From an uncultured Chitinophagaceae bacterium (lineage in GTDB: Bacteria > Bacteroidota > Bacteroidia > Chitinophagales > Chitinophagaceae): a stretch of DNA of 16,990 nucleotides. Location of the stretch: assembly GCA_903841915.1 (NCBI GenBank), contig CAIMKO010000544.1, positions 1-16,990 on the forward strand. Reading direction: 5' to 3'. The number at the start of each line of letters is the position of its first letter. Position 1 is the first letter of the stretch. A program made the position numbers and the translations under genes. A model generated the notes under the pieces. That model ran no database searches, was not told the origin of the DNA, and was given only the letters and a program-made list of their open reading frames with translations. Of the stretch, positions 7,546-13,993 are shown in pieces.

Positions 7546-8343
7546 ATGACTCATCCCTACACGTACATTGATCCAAATGCATGGATAGCTCCAAATGTAA
7601 AGATCGATCCCTTCACTGTAATTCATGGTGATGTGCAGATCGGTGAAGGAACCTGGATAGGAAGTAATGTTACCATCATGGATGGGACGAGGATCGGCAA
7701 GAACTGCCGTGTATTCCCCGGTGCCGTATTGGGTGCCATTCCGCAGGACCTTAAATTCAATGGAGAAAAGACGACAGTTGTCATTGGCGATAATACTACT
7801 ATTCGTGAATTTGTTACTATTAACCGAGGCACAGAAGATCGTGGCAAAACCAAGGTTGGTAATAATTGTTTGATCATGGCTTATAGCCATATTGCCCATG
7901 ATTGCCTTATAGGCAATAATTGTGTTTTAAGTAATAATGCAACATTAGCCGGTCATGTAACAGTTGATGATTGGGCTTGGATAGCAGGCGTTAGTGCCGT
8001 GCATCAATTTGTTCATATAGGACAGCACGCTTATATTGCCGGAGGAAGTCTGGTAAGCAAGGATGTTCCACCGTATATCAAAGCAGTACGTAATCCATTG
8101 AGCTATGGAGGTGTAAACAGTGTTGGCTTAAAACGTCGTGGTTTTGAACTGGAAAGTATTAACTGCATCCATGATATTTACCGTATCATTTTTAATAAGG
8201 GTCTTAACACAACACAGGCATTGGAATTTATTGATGAAGAATTACCAGCCAGTGATGAAAGAGACGAAATTGTAACTTTTATTCGCGAAAGTGTTCGCGG
8301 CATCATCAAACGTTCCACTAAAGGAAGCGGAGAAGAAGAATAA
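7546..8343 (+). CDS. lpxA: Acyl-ACP--UDP-N-acetylglucosamine O-acyltransferase LpxA
   Basis: LpxA performs the first step of lipid A synthesis, moving a hydroxyacyl chain from acyl carrier protein to the 3-hydroxyl of UDP-GlcNAc. ATG at 7546 (MTHPYTYIDPNAWIAPNV) gives 265 residues and matches the family's usual beginning. An ATG at 7510 would add 12 residues (MPTTVAPKPKNR) with no family match. The hexapeptide-repeat beta helix runs to about residue 180. It contains the catalytic histidine in HIAHDC (residue 118 from the chosen start) and the conserved GAIPQDLKF and NRGT segments. The C-terminal helical domain starts at GLKRRGF. The order lpxD, lpxC-fabZ, lpxA is usual in this phylum. The efp gene that I recall often following it is absent; an ABC ATPase gene follows after 30 bp. 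Confidence 0.96.
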   Translation: MTHPYTYIDPNAWIAPNVKIDPFTVIHGDVQIGEGTWIGSNVTIMDGTRIGKNCRVFPGAVLGAIPQDLKFNGEKTTVVIGDNTTIREFVTINRGTEDRGKTKVGNNCLIMAYSHIAHDCLIGNNCVLSNNATLAGHVTVDDWAWIAGVSAVHQFVHIGQHAYIAGGSLVSKDVPPYIKAVRNPLSYGGVNSVGLKRRGFELESINCIHDIYRIIFNKGLNTTQALEFIDEELPASDERDEIVTFIRESVRGIIKRSTKGSGEEE

Positions 8344-8373
8344 TATTCTGCTGTTCCAAAAATTATTTTTTCT

Positions 8374-8991
8374 ATGACGATCCAACTCAATGATGCCGGC
8401 AAAAGATTTAACCGGGATTGGATATTTCGTCACGTTACCTATGTTTTTAAGGAAGGAATTTCTTATGCTATAACCGGACCCAACGGAAGCGGCAAAAGCA
8501 CATTGTTGCAAGCTATTGCAGGAAGTATGAATATGAGCGAAGGAACTTGTGAATGGTCTGCTGAGGATGGTAAATTAGACGATGCAGAAACCTATAAATA
8601 CATATCCATCGTTGCGCCATACCTGGAAGTGATCGAAGAAATGAGTGCAAAAGAATTTTTATCATTTCATGCTTCATTCAAGCCTTTACTTGCTGCTGTT
8701 TCAATAGATGAGATCATAAAGATTATCGGACTAGAGAAGGCAGCAGACAAACAAATACGTTATTATTCTTCTGGCATGAAGCAAAGGGTGAAATTAGCAC
8801 AAGCTGTTTTTTCTGATGCACCGATCCTTTTATTAGACGAACCCTGCACTAATTTAGATAAAACGGGTTACGACTTATATCACCGGCTCATTAATAATTA
8901 TTGCAGCAATAAATTAATTATTGTCAGCAGTAATGATGAAAATGAAATGGATTTTTGTGAAGAAAAGGTCTCGATAATGGATTACAAATAA
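8374..8991 (+). CDS. Orphan ABC-type ATPase with altered Q- and H-loops
   Basis: A 205-residue single ABC ATPase domain. Walker A is GPNGSGKST at 35-43. The signature is a variant, YSSGMKQR at 131-138. Walker B ILLLDEP at 151-157 includes catalytic E156, and the D-loop is NLD at 160-162. The Q-loop position reads SIVAPYLEVIEE without the usual glutamine, and the H-loop position reads VSSNDENEMD without histidine. Both usual gamma-phosphate sensors therefore appear absent or displaced. No permease is encoded nearby and the protein has no membrane segment. The small size and motif style resemble CcmA-like ATPases. It lies 30 bp after lpxA and probably shares its transcript, so a role in envelope lipid transport is tempting, but that is inference from position only. 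Confidence 0.88.
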   Translation: MTIQLNDAGKRFNRDWIFRHVTYVFKEGISYAITGPNGSGKSTLLQAIAGSMNMSEGTCEWSAEDGKLDDAETYKYISIVAPYLEVIEEMSAKEFLSFHASFKPLLAAVSIDEIIKIIGLEKAADKQIRYYSSGMKQRVKLAQAVFSDAPILLLDEPCTNLDKTGYDLYHRLINNYCSNKLIIVSSNDENEMDFCEEKVSIMDYK

Positions 8992-9174
8992 GCTGACTTC
9001 CCCAGCAAAAGCATTCATCCTATTTACCACAAAAGTGAAACTGTTCTCTGAAATAGACTGTTGCCCCTAACTACTGCAAGGTTATTACTTACCAAAACAC
9101 AGTTTCTCCATATCATACTCTAGCCTTCCCTATGCCATACTTATCCTTGCCCCATCTTAAATTAATATCAACAG

Positions 9175-9182
9175 TACATTTG
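9175..9182 (+). promoter_or_regulatory. Promoter-like -7 element in the convergent intergenic region
   Basis: TACATTTG matches TAnnTTTG exactly and shares AGTACATTTGA with the element before the HD gene. A TTG at 9147-9149 lies 25 nt upstream, slightly far for a -33 element. A transcript from here would run through the 11-bp repeats and antisense into the 3' end of ald. No coding frame follows. Confidence 0.3.
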
Positions 9183-9214
9183 AATCACAGTTGGGCACAA
9201 TATTGTGGATTGTT

Positions 9215-9247
9215 GTGGGAGTAATGTGGGAGTGATGTGGGTTTAAT
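9215..9247 (+). repeat. Three 11-bp tandem repeats
   Basis: Consecutive units GTGGGAGTAAT, GTGGGAGTGAT and GTGGGTTTAAT. A looser copy (GTGGATTGTT) precedes them at 9205. The 11-bp period is close to one helical turn, so each unit would present the same DNA face, as expected for cooperative protein binding. The units are not CRISPR repeats, as there are no spacers. Confidence 0.75.
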
Positions 9248-9316
9248 AGCCTTCAATAAGCAATAAATCAGATTTCAGCAATTGCTAAAATTCAGCTGAC
9301 CCTACGCATTTCTGTT

Positions 9317-10531
9317 CTATCGCCTACTCGCAATCAACAAGTTCAGATCAGTAAATTTCAGATCGAATTTCTGGCTGATATAAAAGTCGGTCAAAGCCCC
9401 TTTAAACAAATAGATTCCCTCGCGTAAATTAAAGTTATGCCAAACCATTTCTTCCATACCGCCTTCGTCGCTGATGGTCAGCAATAATGGCATCAATACA
9501 TTGCTGATAGCCTGACTGGCGGTACGTGCAAAACCGCTTGGAATATTGGGTACGCAATAATGGATCACATCATGCTTTACAAAAGTTGGTTTCTCGTGGG
9601 TGGTCAGTTCACTTGTTTCGAAGCAACCGCCCCTATCAATAGCTACATCAATAATGATGCTTCCCGGACGCATGGCCGCCACCATTTCTTCTGTTACAAC
9701 CACCGGGGCACGGCCAAATTCATTGCTCAAAGCACCAACTGCCACTTCGCATGTCTTTAATTGTTTTGCTAAGATACGTGGTTCTAAAACACTTGTCCAG
9801 CAACGTTGTCCAAGATTATTTTGTAATTGTTTTAAACGATATACATCATTATCAAATACTTTAACGCTGGCTCCCAAAGCCAATGCATTACGTGTAGCAA
9901 ATTCACCCACAATACCTGCTCCGATGATCACGACTTTTGTTGGAGGAATACCGCTAATTCCACCCAGCAAAACACCTTTGCCATGATTAAAACTACTGAG
10001 ATATTGTCCTGCGATCAACATCAAAGCCCCTCCCGCTATCTCGCTCATACTGCGAACGATAGGATAAGTACCGCTATCGTCTTTTAGATTTTCAAAACTC
10101 AATGCTGTGATCCTTTTCTCCATCATCGTTGCAACGATCTCGGTTTTTAAAGCAGAATGATGAATAGGAGAAATGATGGTTTGATTGAGTTGCAGCAGGT
10201 TCATATCTTCTTCTACCACAGGAGCACTTTTAATTAAAATGGGGGCTTTATACACTTCTGCTTTTTCGTATAAGATCCTGGCCCCTGCTTCACTATAATC
10301 TTTATCAGTATAATTGCTTCCCTCGCCGGCCTTATGTTCCACCGCGACGCTATGGCCATTGCTGACCAATACACCAACAGCTTCAGGAGTGAGGGCAATT
10401 CGGTTTTCCTGAAATGCAAACTCTTTGGGGATTCCGATATGGAGTTCTGCACCTTTTGCTTTTATATCGAGGGTTTCTTCTAAAGTTTCATAATTGAAAG
10501 AAGTGGATATAACTGGTTTTGATAAAGCCAT
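9317..10531 (-). CDS. ald: Alanine dehydrogenase
   Basis: A 404-residue NAD-dependent enzyme that interconverts L-alanine and pyruvate plus ammonia. The N-terminal substrate domain has GIPKEFAFQENRIALTPE with substrate-binding R44, K101 (ILIKSAP) and H124/H125 (SPIHHSA). The central Rossmann fold has GAGIVGEFA at 204-212, with acidic D227 (VFDND) to bind NAD ribose. Catalytic D299 lies in VAIDRGG and the family signature HYCVPNIPSGFARTAS follows. It is slightly longer than the roughly 370-residue classical enzyme because of about 28 extra N-terminal residues, a form I associate with Bacteroidota. Transhydrogenase alpha subunits are similar, but R44 and the NIPS segment favour alanine dehydrogenase. 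It lies 82 bp downstream of tsaE in the same direction. Confidence 0.93.
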   Translation of the reverse strand: MALSKPVISTSFNYETLEETLDIKAKGAELHIGIPKEFAFQENRIALTPEAVGVLVSNGHSVAVEHKAGEGSNYTDKDYSEAGARILYEKAEVYKAPILIKSAPVVEEDMNLLQLNQTIISPIHHSALKTEIVATMMEKRITALSFENLKDDSGTYPIVRSMSEIAGGALMLIAGQYLSSFNHGKGVLLGGISGIPPTKVVIIGAGIVGEFATRNALALGASVKVFDNDVYRLKQLQNNLGQRCWTSVLEPRILAKQLKTCEVAVGALSNEFGRAPVVVTEEMVAAMRPGSIIIDVAIDRGGCFETSELTTHEKPTFVKHDVIHYCVPNIPSGFARTASQAISNVLMPLLLTISDEGGMEEMVWHNFNLREGIYLFKGALTDFYISQKFDLKFTDLNLLIASRR

Positions 10532-10613
10532 TGTATAAAAGGTTTGAAATTGCTGATTTAAGATTTGTGCTGAGTGAAGTTACTTTATTTAAATAATACT
10601 TCTAGAGTAAGGT

Positions 10614-11033
10614 CTACGATTTTGCAGCTGTGTGCAATCTTCGTGTAGTAGCATTTAAGATCTCTATATATACATTAAAAACATCCGCCGGCAAAAGTGC
10701 TGCTGCATTTTCGGGCCATTCTACCAAACAAAGATCTTTACTCAGCAAAGCATCTTCAATTCCTGCATGAATGGCTTCCTCCTCCCCTTTTAATCGGTAC
10801 CAATCCATATGAAAAATAGTTCCGGCAATAGCACTTCTATATTCATTGATGATAGCAAATGTTGGACTGCTGATGCTGTCTTTCACTTCCAGCAATTCGC
10901 ATAAAGCATGAATAAATGTTGTTTTACCCGCACCCATGGGTGCATGAAAAGCCCAAACCCTATTTTGCTTTCCTTCCTTCCATAAAAGTTTTGCGACCTG
11001 ATGAATATGTTCCATTTCGAAAATTGCATCCAT
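10614..11033 (-). CDS. tsaE: tRNA threonylcarbamoyladenosine biosynthesis ATPase TsaE
   Basis: A 139-residue P-loop ATPase that works with TsaD and TsaB to make N6-threonylcarbamoyladenosine at position 37 of ANN-decoding tRNAs. Walker A is APMGAGKTTF at 31-40. SSPTFAI at 55-61 is the switch-like motif, and HMDWYRL at 75-81 and VEWPENA at 104-110 are the other family motifs that hold magnesium and nucleotide. Length is normal. The ATG at 11033 is followed by a second ATG six codons later (EMEHIHQV); the first is kept, but the second is possible. A promoter-like element ends only 4 nt before the first ATG. The tsaE-ald order is one I recall from Bacteroidota, often near porX. Confidence 0.95.
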   Translation of the reverse strand: MDAIFEMEHIHQVAKLLWKEGKQNRVWAFHAPMGAGKTTFIHALCELLEVKDSISSPTFAIINEYRSAIAGTIFHMDWYRLKGEEEAIHAGIEDALLSKDLCLVEWPENAAALLPADVFNVYIEILNATTRRLHTAAKS

Positions 11034-11037
11034 GCGG

Positions 11038-11045
11038 CAAAGATA
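11038..11045 (-). promoter_or_regulatory. Candidate -7 element directly before tsaE
   Basis: Minus strand 11045-11038 reads TATCTTTG, an exact TAnnTTTG match, ending 4 nt before the tsaE ATG at 11033. If used, the mRNA would be leaderless or translation would start at the second ATG (11015). No -33 element is evident. Confidence 0.3.
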
Positions 11046-11102
11046 TTTTCTCTGCTCGTAAGATGAGCATTTTATTACTTGGTAACTTTGTGACCAAAGT
11101 CA

Positions 11103-11131
11103 TTGCTAATTATCAGCAGATGATACATTTT
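11103..11131 (+). promoter_or_regulatory. Candidate copA promoter
   Basis: TTG at 11103-11105 and TACATTTT at 11124-11131 are 18 nt apart, near the Bacteroidota arrangement; the last base of TAnnTTTG is T instead of G. The predicted transcript start near 11137 would place the dyad at 11161-11178 just downstream of the start, a position that suits repression. Confidence 0.35.
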
Positions 11132-11160
11132 TGAGCATATAGGAAGTTGCATAAAGATTA

Positions 11161-11178
11161 GTCGTACAAGTGTGCGAC
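11161..11178 (+). promoter_or_regulatory. Dyad resembling a CopY/BlaI-type operator upstream of copA
   Basis: GTCGTACAAGTGTGCGAC is an 18-bp dyad with 8-base arms, symmetrical at all but one position and with 2 central bases. Its core TACAAGTGTG matches nine of ten positions of TACAnnTGTA, the box bound by the CopY/BlaI/MecI family, which includes copper-responsive repressors. It ends 54 bp before the copA start. No repressor gene lies nearby, so the regulator would act from elsewhere. Confidence 0.45.
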
Positions 11179-11232
11179 GCAACGATGCAAAATCGTGATA
11201 CGATTGCCGGCCTCATAAAAATAAAATGAACT

Positions 11233-13365
11233 ATGGAGAAAGTGAATTTAAAAGTTGAAGGGATGAGTTGCACCAATTGTGCACTGACCATTGATAAGTA
11301 TTTAAAAAGCGAAGGCTTGCAAAATGTGAAAGTGAATTTTATTGGGGGCGATGTGAGTTTTGAAATGAATGGCAATATCACACAGCAGAAAATCGAAAAA
11401 GGAATTAATTCTTTGGGATATCATGTACATCATGAGCACGAAGACCATGATCACCATGGCCATGATCATAGCGGCGGGTCATTACCTTTCAAAAGTCATT
11501 TACAGCGTTTTTGGTTCTGTATCATTTTTACTGCGCCTTTGATGCTGCACATGTTGCCGGGTGTACATATCCATGTATTGATGAATCCATATGTACAATT
11601 GGCATTAACCATTCCCGTTTACATTGTTGGTATGGATTTTTTTGGCAGATCTGCCATCAAAAGTTTATTATCCGGAATTCCGAACATGAATGTGCTAATC
11701 GCTCTGGGATCCAGTGCTGCATTTGGCTACAGCCTATACGGATTAATAGTGAATAATGCCAATGACTATTTATTTTTCGAAACTGCTTGTACCACTATTA
11801 CGCTGGTCTATTTAGGAAACTGGATGGAGGATGCTTCAATCGAAAAAACACAAGCAGCATTAAAAAGTTTAGCCAAGAGCCAGAAAGTAATGGCCAATAT
11901 GATCGCTTTTGATGATCAACATCATGAACAAATTTTTCAAGTGGAAAGCACAGCATTGCATGTAGGTGATCTTGTTTTGATCCGTAATGGCGAACATGTA
12001 CCGATGGACTCAAAAATATTATGGGGTGAAGCCAATGTAAATGAAGCCATCATTACCGGAGAAAGCGTTCCTGTTGAAAAGAAAATAAAAGACCAACTTA
12101 TCGGCGGCAGTATTTTAGAAAGTGGCACGGTTAAAGCACAAGTGACTGCCGTGGGTGAAGACACTGTTCTTTCCAATATTTTAAAATTGGTAAAAGAAGC
12201 ACAAACAGAAAAACCACCGGTACAACAAATGGCAGATAAGATCAGCGCCATATTTGTTCCAACAGTGGTAAGCATTGCATTACTCACTTTAGCAGTTAAT
12301 TATTTTTTTGTTGATAAAAGTTTTGGCGACAGTTTATTAAGAAGCATTGCCGTATTGGTGATTTCTTGTCCATGCGCCATGGGCCTCGCCACTCCGGCCG
12401 CTGTAGCTGTGGGTTTGGGACGTGCAGCAAAGAATGGGATTTTATTTAAAAATGCAAGAAGCCTTGAGATCTTCAAAGACATTAAACAGGTTGTATTTGA
12501 TAAAACAGGCACACTCACCACCGGAAAATTTGCAATTGAAAATTTTACATCAGAAATAATTGAAGAAGATTTTAAACGCATTGCATATTCGCTCGAAAAA
12601 TACTCCAATCATCCCGTTGCGAAAGCCATCGTTACTGAATGGAAAATAAAAGATGAGATACGATGGGCGTCTATTGAAGAAGTAAAAGGATTAGGCATCA
12701 AATCAAAAGATAAAGAAGGCAATGAATATTTTGCCGGATCCTATACGATAGCAACTTCTTTTACAAAAGATGATGCACACAATATTTATATTCTTCGCAA
12801 TAATGAATTGATCGGTTGGATCGATGTAGCAGATGAAATTAGACCGGAAGCTAAACAAGTGATCAGTCTCTTGAAATCAAAAAATATCAAGACCATTTTA
12901 TTGAGTGGCGACAGAAAAGACAAATCGCAAAAAGTTGGCGACTATCTTGGCATTGATGAAGTGGTTGCAGAACAAACACCCGAACAAAAATTAGAAAAGA
13001 TCGCCGCATACACTGCTATCGCACCAACTGCCATGGTGGGTGATGGAATCAACGATGCACCGGCTTTGGCAAAAGCTACTGTGGGCATTTCCTTGAGCGA
13101 TGCCTCTCAGGTGGCCATGCAAAGTGCGCAAGTTGTTTTAATGAATCATGGATTGAAACACATGCCAATGGCTTTGGGATTGGGTAAACATACTTACCTC
13201 ACCATCAAGGGAAATCTATTCTGGGCCTTCGCTTATAATATTGTGGCAATACCAGTTGCTGCCATGGGCTTTTTAAGTCCTACTTTCGGCGCATTGATCA
13301 TGGGATTGAGTGATGTGGTGCTGGCGATCAATTCACTTTCGCTGAATTTTAAGAAAGTGGTGTGA
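11233..13365 (+). CDS. copA: Copper-exporting P1B-type ATPase CopA
   Basis: A 710-residue heavy-metal P-type ATPase exporting Cu+ across the inner membrane. Residues 1-65 are a single metal-binding domain with GMSCTNC (C13, C16). A histidine-rich linker at 64-79 (eight His, four Asp/Glu between) precedes the first membrane helices. Actuator TGES is at 275-278. The sixth helix has the copper motif CPC (C379-C381), the phosphorylation site is D423 (DKTGT), the nucleotide domain has the HP pair H460/P461, and the hinge is GDGINDAP at 603-610. The seventh helix has N661, Y668-N669 and P674, consistent with the Cu+ class. The eighth helix reads MGLSDVVLAIN, where the common pattern has MxxSS, so the second serine is aspartate. 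No metallochaperone or repressor gene is adjacent. Confidence 0.94.
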   Translation: MEKVNLKVEGMSCTNCALTIDKYLKSEGLQNVKVNFIGGDVSFEMNGNITQQKIEKGINSLGYHVHHEHEDHDHHGHDHSGGSLPFKSHLQRFWFCIIFTAPLMLHMLPGVHIHVLMNPYVQLALTIPVYIVGMDFFGRSAIKSLLSGIPNMNVLIALGSSAAFGYSLYGLIVNNANDYLFFETACTTITLVYLGNWMEDASIEKTQAALKSLAKSQKVMANMIAFDDQHHEQIFQVESTALHVGDLVLIRNGEHVPMDSKILWGEANVNEAIITGESVPVEKKIKDQLIGGSILESGTVKAQVTAVGEDTVLSNILKLVKEAQTEKPPVQQMADKISAIFVPTVVSIALLTLAVNYFFVDKSFGDSLLRSIAVLVISCPCAMGLATPAAVAVGLGRAAKNGILFKNARSLEIFKDIKQVVFDKTGTLTTGKFAIENFTSEIIEEDFKRIAYSLEKYSNHPVAKAIVTEWKIKDEIRWASIEEVKGLGIKSKDKEGNEYFAGSYTIATSFTKDDAHNIYILRNNELIGWIDVADEIRPEAKQVISLLKSKNIKTILLSGDRKDKSQKVGDYLGIDEVVAEQTPEQKLEKIAAYTAIAPTAMVGDGINDAPALAKATVGISLSDASQVAMQSAQVVLMNHGLKHMPMALGLGKHTYLTIKGNLFWAFAYNIVAIPVAAMGFLSPTFGALIMGLSDVVLAINSLSLNFKKVV

Positions 13366-13411
13366 TAGCATAGTTTTACCCTTTTCTATATTGTGATTAT
13401 ATTTTCATAAA

Positions 13412-13437
13412 TATTTATATTTACAGGAATATAAATA
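13412..13437 (+). promoter_or_regulatory. Perfect AT-rich dyad just upstream of the ORF6N gene
   Basis: Arms TATTTATATT (13412-13421) and AATATAAATA (13428-13437) are exact reverse complements around TACAGG. The dyad ends 7 bp before the ATG at 13445. It has no following T-run after copA, so it fits an operator or leader hairpin better than a terminator. Autoregulation by the ORF6N protein is a guess from position. Confidence 0.5.
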
Positions 13438-13444
13438 AAGGGTT

Positions 13445-13984
13445 ATGGCTAAGAAAGAATTGCAACTGCTGGTAGCCGAACAGAAAATATTGAATAGAAT
13501 TTATGTTGTACGTGGGCAGAAAATAATGCTTGATGAAGACCTTGCTGAAATGTATAAGGTTGAAACAAGAAGACTGAATGAGCAAGTAAAAAGAAACAAA
13601 AGCAGATTCCCGAAAGATTTTATGTTTAAGCTCACAGACAAAGAATATCAAGATTTGATGTCGCAAAATGCGACATCAAGTTGGGGTGGAAGAAGAAAAT
13701 TACCTACTGCATTCACAGAACAGGGTGTTGCAATGCTGTCTAGCATATTAAACAGTGATGTTGCCATTGAAGTAAATATCAGAATTATCAGAGTATTTAC
13801 AAAACTGAGAGAATATACACTGACACATAAAGAAATATTATTACAGCTTTCAAAATTGGAAAAAGAAGTAAAAGGAAACAGCAAAGACATTGAAAACATT
13901 TTTTTGGTTTTAAAAGAATTGCTCGAAAAAGGGAATAAACCGGATTCTGTTAGAAATAAAATCGGATTCAAGCACTATGACTAA
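13445..13984 (+). CDS. ORF6N-domain DNA-binding protein
   Basis: A 179-residue protein with an N-terminal ORF6N domain at about 12-100. It shows the family's RIYVVRGQKIMLDEDLAEMY, VKRNKSRFPKDFMFKLT and WGGRRKLPTAFTEQGVAMLSS. The region at about 103-125 continues with the helix IEVNIRIIRVFTKLREY typical of these proteins. A C-terminal coiled coil (about 128-165, rich in Lys, Glu and Leu) probably makes dimers. ORF6N domains occur in phage and bacterial proteins and are thought to bind DNA; their cellular role is largely unknown. The gene lies 79 bp after copA and 9 bp before recQ, and probably shares the recQ transcript. No phage gene accompanies it. A perfect inverted repeat is embedded in codons 71-79. 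Confidence 0.9.
   Translation: MAKKELQLLVAEQKILNRIYVVRGQKIMLDEDLAEMYKVETRRLNEQVKRNKSRFPKDFMFKLTDKEYQDLMSQNATSSWGGRRKLPTAFTEQGVAMLSSILNSDVAIEVNIRIIRVFTKLREYTLTHKEILLQLSKLEKEVKGNSKDIENIFLVLKELLEKGNKPDSVRNKIGFKHYD
13655..13679 (+). repeat. Perfect inverted repeat inside the ORF6N coding sequence
   Basis: Arms TTGATGTCGCA (13655-13665) and TGCGACATCAA (13669-13679) are exact reverse complements around AAA. The segment encodes LMSQNATS just before the conserved WGGRR. At 22 paired bases it is the longest perfect dyad I found in the window. Confidence 0.8.
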
Positions 13985-13993
13985 TATTGAACT

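Larger units (their letters stand above)
8992..9316. other. Gene-free stretch between convergent ABC and ald genes
   Basis: 325 bp between two gene ends that face each other. I find no convincing reading frame and no tRNA-like fold. It holds a promoter-like element (9175-9182), three 11-bp tandem repeats (9215-9247) and an 18-bp near-palindrome at 9273-9290 with core AGCAATTGCT flanked by TTT and AAA. No GC-rich stem with a T-run is visible for either converging gene. The stretch could be a small RNA locus, a protein-binding site or the scar of a lost element; the sequence does not decide. Confidence 0.5.

Noticed and set aside
9205..9247. GTGGGAG repeats as a CRISPR array
   Set aside because: Units are 11 bp, directly adjacent and without spacers.
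8992..9316. tRNA or other structured RNA gene in the convergent gap
   Set aside because: No cloverleaf, T-loop consensus or riboswitch-like core could be recognised by eye.
11083..11100. TAACTTTG (11083-11090) as a copA promoter, and the ACTTTG/CAAAGT dyad at 11085-11100 as an operator
   Set aside because: No -33 element lies at the right distance and the leader would be about 135 nt; the dyad has only 6-bp arms and overlaps the promoter-like string, so it may be coincidental.
13421..13666. Minus-strand frame overlapping the ORF6N gene
   Set aside because: It is rich in Phe, Ile and Ser as expected from an antisense shadow, and overlaps a clear domain-bearing gene.
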